Source of the DNA: Gallionellaceae bacterium
Lineage (GTDB): Bacteria; Pseudomonadota; Gammaproteobacteria; Burkholderiales; Thiobacillaceae
Assembly (NCBI GenBank): GCA_028714735.1
Contig: JAQTLU010000025.1
Location: forward strand, 1-32,114
Reading direction: 5' to 3'
Length of the DNA stretch: 32,114 bases
The stretch's first letter is position 1. Every line of letters starts with the position of its first letter. Both the position numbers and the translations under genes were made by a program. The notes under the pieces are model-generated. The model made no database searches. It saw only the letters and a list, made by a program, of their open reading frames with translations, and was not told the DNA's origin. Shown here piece after piece: positions 1 through 5,572 of this stretch.

Positions 1-58
1 GCCGGGTCTGCTTCTTCTTGGCGGCGTAGGTCAGGGCGGCAAAGGTGGTCTGTTTCAT
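1..58 (-). CDS. IS5-family transposase, N-terminal fragment cut by the window edge
   Basis: Read on the minus strand from an ATG at 58, the sequence encodes MKQTTFAALTYAAKKKQTR and is still open at base 1. This lysine-rich start, M-K-Q-T-T-F followed by a small-residue/aromatic stretch and a K-K-K patch, is typical of IS5-family DDE transposases; that is recalled family knowledge. Only 19 codons are visible, so neither the catalytic DDE residues nor the integrity of the gene can be judged. The gene points out of the window, so the rest of the element lies to the left. Confidence 0.6.
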   Translation of the reverse strand, partial: MKQTTFAALTYAAKKKQTR

Positions 59-122
59 GGTCTTGAGTCAGAAGCCGGTCATGTCCGAATTTTACCGGGT
101 CGGCGATTCGTTCAGAGGTTCC
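1..122 (-). mobile_element. Right-hand end of an IS5-family insertion sequence (partial)
   Basis: The transposase fragment begins at 58, and the 60-odd bases beyond it would be the untranslated terminal part of the element. A plausible boundary is at 122/123, because the next four bases (CTAA, 123-126) fit the YTAR target duplicated by many IS5-group elements, and the end reads inward as GGAACCTCTGAACGAATC. Only one end is in the window, so neither the second inverted repeat nor the matching target duplication can be checked. The boundary is therefore inferred. Confidence 0.4.
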
Positions 123-153
123 CTAAGTTTGTTAACCAAATGACGTCACCGCC

Positions 154-867
154 ATGCCTCGCCGCCCGCGTATAACTCTCCCCGGCATTCCGCTTCATAT
201 CATCCAGCGTGGCAACAATCGCCAAGCTTGTTTCCACGCCGAGGAAGACTACCGCCGCTATCTTGACTGGCTGGAAGAATTTTCAAGCAAGACCGGCTGC
301 CATGTCCACGCCTATGTGCTGATGACCAACCACGTTCACGTGCTGCTATCCGCCAACAAGGCTGAGTCTCCCGGTGCACTAATGAAAGCACTGGGGCAAC
401 GCTATGTGCAGTACGTCAACCACGTATATCGACGTAGCGGCACACTATGGGAAGGCCGCTTCCGTTCCTGCCTGGTGCAGGTGGAGGGTTACCTGCTTGG
501 CTGCCAGCGTTACATTGAGCTGAACCCGGTACGCGCGGGCATGATCAAACATCCGGCCGAATATCCTTGGTCAAGTTATCGGGCAAACGCACAGGGAGAG
601 GTGGATCCGCTAATAACTCCACATGAAACCTATAGCGCGCTCGGTTTGACCGACGGCACCCGGCAAACCGCCTATCGAGAACTATTTCGCTCACAATTGG
701 AGCCCGGGATGATAGACGCCATCAGGAAAGCGACAAACGGCAATTACATTCTTGGCAATTCGCGCTTCGCTGAAGAGATCAGCCGAGCACTCGGCCGTCG
801 TGTCACCCCTGGTAAGTCAGGCCGACCACGGAAAGAAGACGCACCAGAGTCCGCTGAGTTGTTCTGA
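154..867 (+). CDS. REP-associated tyrosine transposase (RAYT, Y1/IS200-like HUH superfamily)
   Basis: This 237-residue protein starts MPRRPRITLPGIPLHIIQRG, the usual opening of the TnpA-REP family. The HUH metal-binding motif is visible as N-H-V-H-V-L-L (His60 and His62). The likely nucleophilic tyrosine lies in the R-Y-V-Q-Y-V-N segment near residues 83-88, followed by the conserved G-T-L-W-E-G-R-F. The C-terminal part contains the family block Y-I-E-L-N-P-V-R-A-G and P-W-S-S-Y. The protein is full length and shows no frameshift, so it may be active as a single-strand transposase on REP-like hairpins. Its base composition is more AT-rich than the chromosome to the right. It lies between the IS5 end and a truncated integron cassette, which suggests serial insertion at this site. 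Confidence 0.9.
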   Translation: MPRRPRITLPGIPLHIIQRGNNRQACFHAEEDYRRYLDWLEEFSSKTGCHVHAYVLMTNHVHVLLSANKAESPGALMKALGQRYVQYVNHVYRRSGTLWEGRFRSCLVQVEGYLLGCQRYIELNPVRAGMIKHPAEYPWSSYRANAQGEVDPLITPHETYSALGLTDGTRQTAYRELFRSQLEPGMIDAIRKATNGNYILGNSRFAEEISRALGRRVTPGKSGRPRKEDAPESAELF

Positions 868-900
868 ATAGTCACAATCAATATTCAGGTAATAAACCGT

Positions 901-938
901 GGTCTGTCCCCTATTATTTGTTACCTATTATTTGTTAC
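901..938. repeat. RAYT-flanking element with perfect 14-bp tandem duplication
   Basis: GGTCTGTCCCC (901-911) runs directly into two abutting identical copies of CTATTATTTGTTAC (911-924 and 925-938). From memory, a GGTCTGTCCCC block beside this transposase type recurs in many proteobacteria, so this is probably the transposase's downstream recognition end. The second copy supplies the stop codon that ends the broken cassette reading frame to its right, which places the insertion junction near 938. Confidence 0.6.
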
Positions 939-994
939 ATTTCGGTGAAGTACGGCACTTGCTTTGTTCGTTCGAGGATCAAGTTAACGGCCAT
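935..994 (-). pseudogene. 5' remnant of a second integron-cassette gene, truncated by the RAYT element
   Basis: Just beyond the attC core of the first cassette, an ATG at 994 opens a short frame, MAVNLILERTKQVPYFTEM. It ends at TAA (937-935) inside the 14-bp repeat that flanks the transposase. Its position 10-20 bases after a cassette recombination point is where cassette genes normally start. The most economical reading is that the next cassette in the array was interrupted and its remainder lost or displaced. Nineteen codons are too few to assign a function, and chance cannot be excluded. Confidence 0.4.
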
Positions 995-1004
995 GGTTTG
1001 AGAC

Positions 1005-1067
1005 GGCTAACGTAGAGTTGAGGGGCGGCGCGCTTTTGCGCCGTCCCTCTCGAACGGCGGGTTAGCG
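1005..1067 (-). repeat. attC recombination site of the first cassette
   Basis: On the minus strand the site begins with R'' CGCTAAC (1067-1061) and ends with R' GTTAGCC (1011-1005), which are complementary over six bases. Between them is an imperfect hairpin in which GAGGG and CGGCGC pair with GCCG and CCCTC segments around an AAAA loop, with the extra-helical bases and unpaired spacers expected of attC. The length, 63 bp, is within the known range. The predicted cut is between G1011 and T1010. The stop codon of the cassette gene lies inside R'', as is common in compact cassettes. Confidence 0.8.
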
Positions 1068-1532
1068 ATTTGCGCCATTTTTCTCTTTAACTTTGACATA
1101 GCGCACACCGTCGAATTTCCAGAGACTCTCCGAAGACCAGCCTGCTGTTGCAGCAGAGATAGCAATATTGCGAAGGCCATTTTGCAACTGCTTCCCAAGC
1201 GTAAGTGAGTAGCCTCCATGTGCAAGCACGGTGACTGGTTGTGCTCCATCTCGAACAACCCAGATTGGCCCTAGCGCGCCACCCCAATCACAAGCGTCAG
1301 CAGTGGTCGCAACAAACCCAGAGTTTGTTCCTTGCCCTAGAAGGTCAACAGGCTTTCCAATGAGCTCACAAGAATTATCTTCAAAGCCTTTGGCGCTGCG
1401 AATGGCCGCTTCGACAGGCTTTGGCAATGTGGTCAATTCTTCTTCAATGGTGAAGTCATCGGAAAAAGCAACGACTGGAACTATTGCAAGGAAAAGTGCG
1501 GATAAATAGATAAGTGGTTTCATAATCGCTAA
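1011..1532 (-). mobile_element. Integron gene cassette, 522 bp, one gene
   Basis: The left boundary is the G/TT point of attC R' at 1011/1010. The right boundary is at 1533/1532, where the minus strand reads GTTAGCG. That heptamer is the exact reverse complement of R'' (CGCTAAC) in the same cassette, as required if the linear cassette came from a circle whose attC was cut between G and TT. The gene occupies nearly the whole cassette and starts eight bases in. It reads away from the integrase, the orientation expected for transcription from a promoter in the integrase/attI region. The cassette is clearly more AT-rich than the chromosome. Confidence 0.8.
1062..1523 (-). CDS. Exported small protein of unknown function, cassette-encoded
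   Basis: I chose the ATG at 1523 (MKPLIYLSALFLAIVPVVAFSDD) because it immediately follows the cassette boundary and gives a clean Sec signal peptide, with a probable cut after V-A-F-S. This yields 153 residues. The frame stays open upstream to 1565, but that would cross the recombination point. The mature part has two cysteines, in N-S-C-E and D-A-C-D-W-G-G, which may form a disulphide. It ends with a basic tail after A-A-T-A-G-W-S-S-E-S-L-W-K-F-D-G-V-R-Y. I do not recognise a named family. Periplasmic location is inferred from the signal peptide. The stop codon overlaps attC, so the whole gene moves with the cassette. Confidence 0.8.
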   Translation of the reverse strand: MKPLIYLSALFLAIVPVVAFSDDFTIEEELTTLPKPVEAAIRSAKGFEDNSCELIGKPVDLLGQGTNSGFVATTADACDWGGALGPIWVVRDGAQPVTVLAHGGYSLTLGKQLQNGLRNIAISAATAGWSSESLWKFDGVRYVKVKEKNGANR

Positions 1533-1633
1533 CGTAAATTCAACGGCGTTTTCGCCGCATAACAAGGTTGACTTGCCGCGTAACGAATTTCATGTCAACT
1601 TAACTCCTTGATTATTCTATTAAGGGGAGTGTT
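1533..1633 (-). other. Probable attI region with an attC-like remnant next to the integrase
   Basis: This is the space between the integrase start and the first cassette, where attI should lie. Two core-like sites occur on the minus strand: GTTATGC at 1563-1557 and the cassette boundary GTTAGCG at 1533-1527. The 30 bases between them hold a perfect hairpin (CGGCG-AAAA-CGCCG on the minus strand, 1544-1557) and a TTGAATTTACGTTAGCG end that resembles the 3' half of an attC. A GTTGAC/GTCAAC inverted pair lies around 1567-1599. The integrase has a good ribosome-binding site, AAGGGGAG, before its ATG. I cannot tell which core is the true attI point, and no convincing cassette promoter was identified. 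Confidence 0.55.
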
Positions 1634-2629
1634 ATGACGGCGCAATCGACCACCAAACAAGGCGCCACTCCGCCACCCCCTCGCCTGCTGGATGAGGTCC
1701 GCGACCGGATACGAGTCAAGCATTACAGCCGTCGTACCGAGGAGGCCTACACCCATTGGATTAAGCGTTTCGTACTATTCCACCACAAACGCCATCCCAG
1801 GGAAATGGGCGCCCCGGAAATCGAGACTTTTTTGACCTCTCTGGCCGTGGACCGTCAGGTTTCGGCCGCGACCCAGCGCCAGGCTCTCGCCGCGTTGCTG
1901 TTCCTGTACAAGGAGGTACTTGGCCAGGATTTGCCCTGGCTGGATGACATCACGCGCGCGAAGGATCGCGTCCGCATACCGGTGGTGTTGTCCAAGTCCG
2001 AGGTCGGCCGACTTCTTGCCGTCATGGAAGGCACCCATGCCCTGATGGCGCGCGTTTTGTACGGCACCGGCATGCGGCTCATGGAATGCCTGCGGTTACG
2101 GGTCAAGGACGTGGACTTCGACCGCAGGGAAATCGCCGTCCGGGAAGGCAAGGGCGGCAAGGATCGCGTGACGATGTTGCCGGAAACCCTGGACTCGCCC
2201 TTGCGCGAACATTTGGTGCGGGTACGCGCCTTGTTCGACGGCGACCGGGCGGCCAACGTGCCAGGGGTATGGATGCCTGACGCGCTGGATCGGAAATACC
2301 CTGGGGCAGCGAAAACATGGGGCTGGTTCTGGGTGTTTCCTTCTGCTTCGCTCGCCACCGACCCGCTTACTGGAATACGCCGCCGCCATCACACGCATGA
2401 GCAGGCCTTGCAGCGTGCCATCAAGAGGGCTTCTGGCCTGGCCGGTATCGCCAAGGCCACAACGACCCATACCCTGCGCCATTCGTTCGCCACCCATCTG
2501 CTGGAATCGGGCTACGACATCCGCACCGTGCAGGAGCTGCTCGGCCATTCGGATGTTTCCACCACCATGATCTACACCCATGTCCTGAACAAGGGCGGGC
2601 GCGGCGTGACCAGCCCGCTGGATCGTTGA
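1634..2629 (+). CDS. intI: Integron integrase (IntI-type tyrosine recombinase)
   Basis: This 331-residue protein has an N-terminal SAM-like DNA-binding domain (about residues 17-105) and a C-terminal catalytic domain. Catalytic residues are visible: Arg148 in T-G-M-R-L-M-E, a lysine in E-G-K-G-G-K-D-R (173 or 176), H-T-L-R-H (His279, Arg282), His305 in L-L-G-H-S-D, and Tyr314 in T-M-I-Y-T-H-V. The segment at residues 219-246, with K-Y-P-G-A and W-G-W-F-W-V-F-P, is the extra patch that distinguishes IntI proteins from XerC/XerD and is needed to bind folded attC. It is adjacent to a matching cassette with attC, transcribed in the opposite direction, which is the standard layout. No frameshift is seen, so it appears intact. 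Confidence 0.95.
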   Translation: MTAQSTTKQGATPPPPRLLDEVRDRIRVKHYSRRTEEAYTHWIKRFVLFHHKRHPREMGAPEIETFLTSLAVDRQVSAATQRQALAALLFLYKEVLGQDLPWLDDITRAKDRVRIPVVLSKSEVGRLLAVMEGTHALMARVLYGTGMRLMECLRLRVKDVDFDRREIAVREGKGGKDRVTMLPETLDSPLREHLVRVRALFDGDRAANVPGVWMPDALDRKYPGAAKTWGWFWVFPSASLATDPLTGIRRRHHTHEQALQRAIKRASGLAGIAKATTTHTLRHSFATHLLESGYDIRTVQELLGHSDVSTTMIYTHVLNKGGRGVTSPLDR

Positions 2630-2715
2630 ACAAGGCCTATCCAGGCTTCCTCGGTTTCGATGTTGACACCTAGGGCACTAGGGCGACCGCTAACTGGCGG
2701 GACCTGCAAAACGCA

Positions 2716-2946
2716 TCATGGCCTTGTCAGATCATCCAGCGTTGGACATTCAGGGTGATCTTCCCGGGCAATCTGATACTGGCCTCCAAGTTCACTCAAC
2801 GCCTGCATCAGGTCGAGGGCATACTGCCCGTAATAATCGGCATCTTCGTCACTCAGAGTCGGATCTTGTGCGAGTTCTTCATGCCGTTTTATGTCGCGAT
2901 CGATCGCCTTGATTGCCAGCATGAGGGTATTCATGGATAGATTCAT
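2716..2946 (-). CDS. Tsi2-like antidote/immunity protein of the adjacent toxin
   Basis: This is a 76-residue acidic protein. Its start, M-N-L-x3-T-L-M-x-A-I, and its length match my recollection of Pseudomonas aeruginosa Tsi2 (77 residues). A later Y-A-L-D-L-M-Q-A-L helix corresponds to the Y-D-L-A helix of Tsi2. It lies 18 bp downstream of the toxin gene on the same strand, with GGAG about seven bases before the ATG, so the two are almost certainly co-transcribed. The inferred role is to bind and neutralise the toxin in the cytoplasm. Toxin-first order is the same as for tse2-tsi2. A second in-frame ATG four codons on is possible. The resemblance is from memory and has not been computed. Confidence 0.65.
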   Translation of the reverse strand: MNLSMNTLMLAIKAIDRDIKRHEELAQDPTLSDEDADYYGQYALDLMQALSELGGQYQIAREDHPECPTLDDLTRP

Positions 2947-2964
2947 TCTTTGCTCCAGGATCGA

Positions 2965-3435
2965 TCAGGCATCCTCTGCCATATATTTTCCAAGTGCGTT
3001 CAGCCAGACCTGAAAAAGCTCTAGCGGCATATCGTCCTTGGGCGAGACTGTGAAGTGATTTGCGCGGTCTTTATAGTCGGAGTCCTGCGTAATTGCTATT
3101 GCCTGGGGAATTTCCGTGCCTTTCGGCAACCTGAACCAGCTAAAGCCAGGCAAGGTGGTGTTCTTCCGGTCAAAGGTCGATACACCACGGTAATCGCCAT
3201 GAAGGCACCGACAGCCCAGCACGATCTTCTTTCCATCTCGCTCCACGATGCGAACATCCGGAAGGCGCAGGGAACCATCCTTACGCTTGAACCCTGGGTT
3301 CGGGTAAAGGACCGGCAGCCCCTGTTTCGCCTCGGTTCGGCTTTGGCCACGGAACAGGTCGCAGGGAACCGCTTTGTCGAAGAAATACGCAAGGCGCCCG
3401 GCTTCCTTGTACAGGTTCCTGAGATCGTCCGACAT
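2965..3435 (-). CDS. Tse2-like ADP-ribosyltransferase-fold toxin
   Basis: The product has 156 residues, close to the 158 of P. aeruginosa Tse2. The second half matches the recalled Tse2 pattern: G-V-S-T-F-D-R (84-90), then L-P-K-G-T-E-I-P, I-T-Q-D-S, Y-K-D-R-A-N-H-F-T-V-S-P and a C-terminal helix. Near the N terminus, D-L-F-R-G (26-30) resembles the first ADP-ribosyltransferase motif, with Arg29 as the candidate NAD-binding arginine; S-T-F in the 84-90 motif would be the second. Tse2 acts in the cytoplasm and stops growth. There is no signal peptide. A strong GAGGGAG ribosome site precedes the ATG. No type VI secretion gene is in the window, so it may act as a stabilising toxin-antitoxin module rather than a secreted effector. 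Confidence 0.72.
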   Translation of the reverse strand: MSDDLRNLYKEAGRLAYFFDKAVPCDLFRGQSRTEAKQGLPVLYPNPGFKRKDGSLRLPDVRIVERDGKKIVLGCRCLHGDYRGVSTFDRKNTTLPGFSWFRLPKGTEIPQAIAITQDSDYKDRANHFTVSPKDDMPLELFQVWLNALGKYMAEDA

Positions 3436-3499
3436 GAAACTACTCCCTCGTTTATCTTGCTCTTGATCGACGGTGCTACTCCAGGTTGTCCGCTCGGTA

Positions 3500-3524
3500 C
3501 CGTTATAAACGGGCGGTTTTACCG
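3500..3524 (-). promoter_or_regulatory. Two adjacent inverted repeats upstream of the toxin operon
   Basis: CCGTT-ATA-AACGG (3500-3512) is followed one base later by CGGT-TTT-ACCG (3514-3524), about 65-90 bases upstream of the toxin start. The first also contains a TATAAC-like box on the minus strand. Paired dyads here could be the operator through which the toxin/antidote unit is autoregulated, but no consensus -35 box was found and the role is inferred. Confidence 0.35.
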
Positions 3525-3657
3525 TATCACGCCATCGAATCTAGGCCTCGCCCCACGCAACGGCAATCCGTACAACTACGGCCCCCGATTCAGCCGTCGA
3601 CCATATTGAAGTAGTCTTGGCAGATGAACACTTAGATTGACCACTGATCCGTAAACC

Positions 3658-5028
3658 ATGGCATCCCCTGTCTTCCTCGGCCTCGACTTCGGCACCTCCG
3701 GCGCACGCGCCTGCGCAATCGCGGAAAACGGCGAGATCGAGGACTTCGCCCGCCTGGAGTTCGGCCGCCTCGACGCGCACGAACTGGCGCCGGCCTGGCG
3801 CGGGGCGCTGTTCGACCTCCTGGCCGGGTTGCCCATCGGCCTGCGCAAGCGCCTTGCCGGCATCGCCCTGGACGGCACTTCGGCCACGGTGCTGGCCTGC
3901 GACGAGACCCTTGCAGCGCTTCACCCTCCCCTGCTCTACAACGACAGCCGCGCCCGGGCCGAGGCGGAACTGATCGGCCAGGCGGCCGGGCTTGGCAATC
4001 CGGCCGCCAGCGCGACCTCCGGCCTGGCCAAGGTGCTGTGGCTGCGTCCGCGCCTGCCGTCCGGGCGCGAGCACCTGTTTCTAAACCAGGCGGACTGGCT
4101 GGCCGGGTTGCTGACCGGCCAGCCCGGCATCTCCGACTATCACAATGCGCTGAAGATGGGCTTCGAGCCGGGTGTCCAGGATTGGCCGGGGTGGGTGGCC
4201 GAGGTCATCCGGAAACCCATGGTCCGTCGTGTACTTGAAGACGGGAGGCCGGTTGAAGATGACGGTATGCCCGCCATCTCGAACACGATGAATCTGCCGG
4301 CCTGGCGCCTGCCCAGGGTGGTGGCGCCGGGCACTGCCATCGGCGTGCTGGACCGGACCCACGCGGTCGCACTGAACATCCCGCTCGATTGCCTGGTCCG
4401 CGCCGGCACCACCGACAGCATCGCTGCCTTCCTGGCCGCCGGACCGCGCCAGCCCGGCGAGGCGGTGACCTCGCTGGGCAGCACGCTGGTGCTGAAGCTG
4501 ATATCCGAGAAACGGGTGGATGATGCCCGGCTGGGCGTTTACAGCCACTGGTACGGCGACCGCTGGCTGGCCGGCGGGGCGTCGAACGCCGGCGGCGCCG
4601 TGCTGCGGCAGTTCTTCAGCGACGGCGAACTGGCCGAGTTGAGCGCGCGCATCGACCCGCGCAGCGACAGCGGGCTGGATTATTACCCCCTGCCCTGCCC
4701 CGGCGAACGCTTCCCGGTCAACGACCCGAACCTGCCGCCCCGCCTGGAGCCCAGGCCGGCGGACCGGGCGCAGTTCCTGCACGGCCTGCTCGATGGCCTG
4801 GCCGCCATCGAGGCGCGCGGCTATGCCGTGCTGGCCGGGTTGGGCGCCAGCCCGCTCAGCCGGGTGGTATCCTCCGGTGGCGGCGCCGGCAATGCGGTCT
4901 ATGCCGGCATCCGGCAACGCCGGCTGGCCGTTCCGGTCGCCACCGCACCCCGGCAGGAAGCGGCCTATGGCAGCGCCCTGCTGGCTTTACACGGTAGCTG
5001 TCTATTTCCGGGAGTCTGCAATGGCTGA
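3658..5028 (+). CDS. FGGY-family sugar kinase, probably a D-ribulose kinase-type enzyme
   Basis: This 456-residue protein of the hexokinase/actin-fold FGGY family starts F-L-G-L-D-F-G-T-S-G-A-R, the phosphate-1 loop. G-I-A-L-D-G-T-S-A-T and Y-N-D-S-R follow, then A-G-T-T-D-S-I-A-A-F and T-S-L-G-S-T-L-V-L in the second domain and S-S-G-G-G-A-G-N near the C terminus. This motif set, including Y-S-H-W-Y-G-D-R-W-L-A-G-G-A-S-N, resembles the cyanobacterial/plant D-ribulose kinase branch more than xylulokinase, so the substrate is a guess. The enzyme would phosphorylate a ketopentose with ATP in the cytoplasm. Residues about 184-212 look foreign and probably come from an inserted palindromic element (described separately). 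No clear ribosome site precedes the ATG. The stop overlaps the next gene by 8 bp. Confidence 0.8.
   Translation: MASPVFLGLDFGTSGARACAIAENGEIEDFARLEFGRLDAHELAPAWRGALFDLLAGLPIGLRKRLAGIALDGTSATVLACDETLAALHPPLLYNDSRARAEAELIGQAAGLGNPAASATSGLAKVLWLRPRLPSGREHLFLNQADWLAGLLTGQPGISDYHNALKMGFEPGVQDWPGWVAEVIRKPMVRRVLEDGRPVEDDGMPAISNTMNLPAWRLPRVVAPGTAIGVLDRTHAVALNIPLDCLVRAGTTDSIAAFLAAGPRQPGEAVTSLGSTLVLKLISEKRVDDARLGVYSHWYGDRWLAGGASNAGGAVLRQFFSDGELAELSARIDPRSDSGLDYYPLPCPGERFPVNDPNLPPRLEPRPADRAQFLHGLLDGLAAIEARGYAVLAGLGASPLSRVVSSGGGAGNAVYAGIRQRRLAVPVATAPRQEAAYGSALLALHGSCLFPGVCNG
4207..4293. repeat. In-frame palindromic insertion inside the sugar kinase gene
   Basis: This stretch is visibly more AT-rich than its flanks and contains an imperfect inverted repeat. 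The arms at 4225-4245 and 4270-4290 match at 15 of 21 positions around a 24-base loop. It encodes about 28 residues, R-K-P-M-V-R-R-V-L-E-D-G-R-P-V-E-D-D-G and onward, between W-V-A-E-V and L-P-A-W-R-L-P, where related kinases, as I recall them, have only a short link. The ends are approximate. Only one copy is present in this window. Confidence 0.45.
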
Positions 5029-5518
5029 AGCCGGCCTCATCGTCGAAACCGAGCTGCCTTTTTCCTGCTCGCCCGGGAAGTTGAGCCCCTCGCAACTGCA
5101 TGGCAGCCGCCTGCTGCTCAAGGTGGTCAACCTGCTGGACCAGCACGAACAGGAACCGGACAAGACCAACGAGCGGGTCGAGGCCAAGCTGGACCTGTTG
5201 CTGCACTGGCTGGGCCTGCAGTTGTTCGAGGACAAGCCGGCACCGGCACCGGTGCCGCTCAGACTGATGGCGAACCGGATCGAGTGGGCGGCACCGGCCG
5301 TGCCCGAAGCGGGCGATATCGTATTGAACCTGCACATCCACCCGGCCATGGCCGCGCCGCTGGCGTTGGCCGGGCGGGTCGCCAGCCCGGCGGCGGGCTG
5401 GGTTGCGGCGGAATTGCGCTTCGACAACGAGGCGCTCTCGGATGCCTGGACGCAATGGCTGTTCCGCCGCCATCGGCGCGCGGTGCATGAGGCCAGGAAG
5501 CTGGCCGGGCAGGAATAG
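5021..5518 (+). CDS. PilZ-like domain protein, possible c-di-GMP effector
   Basis: The ATG at 5021 overlaps the kinase stop (shared ATGGCTGA), implying translational coupling. The frame is open further upstream, but that part is antisense-like and would lie within the kinase gene. The product has 165 residues: an acidic N terminus (M-A-E-A-G-L-I-V-E-T-E-L-P-F), a helical middle with L-L-L-K-V-V-N-L-L-D and K-L-D-L-L-L-H-W-L-G, and a beta-rich C-terminal half ending W-L-F-R-R-H-R-R-A-V-H-E-A-R. This resembles the atypical PilZ proteins of betaproteobacteria. The canonical RxxxR and D/NxSxxG c-di-GMP-binding motifs are not clear, so binding may be lost. Another c-di-GMP-related gene lies at 17849-21673. 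Confidence 0.55.
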   Translation: MAEAGLIVETELPFSCSPGKLSPSQLHGSRLLLKVVNLLDQHEQEPDKTNERVEAKLDLLLHWLGLQLFEDKPAPAPVPLRLMANRIEWAAPAVPEAGDIVLNLHIHPAMAAPLALAGRVASPAAGWVAAELRFDNEALSDAWTQWLFRRHRRAVHEARKLAGQE

Positions 5519-5536
5519 CGGCAGGCCGGGATCGAA

Positions 5537-5560
5537 GCCGGCGGGGAATCCCCGGCCGGC
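5537..5560. terminator. Hairpin between converging genes
   Basis: GCCGGCGGGG (5537-5546), loop AAT, then CCCC, one bulged G, and GCCGGC (5550-5560) form a very GC-rich stem in the 54-bp gap between the stops of the PilZ-like gene and ppiD. There is no T-run on either strand, so a bidirectional terminator function is inferred from position. Confidence 0.45.
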
Positions 5561-5572
5561 TCCGGGGCGGAG

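Noticed and set aside
2688-2694. CGCTAAC just downstream of the integrase, identical to the cassette core (R''), with GTTGGAC about 45 bases on, suggesting an attC at the toxin pair's end
   Set aside because: The two heptamers are complementary only at AAC/GTT, the sequence between them does not fold into an attC-like hairpin, and it overlaps the antidote gene. Probably chance.
5021-5028. Identical ATGGCTGA overlaps at 5021-5028 and 28989-28996
   Set aside because: Both are ordinary stop/start overlaps encoding M-A on one frame and G-stop on the other. An 8-base match at two couplings is not evidence of a shared element.
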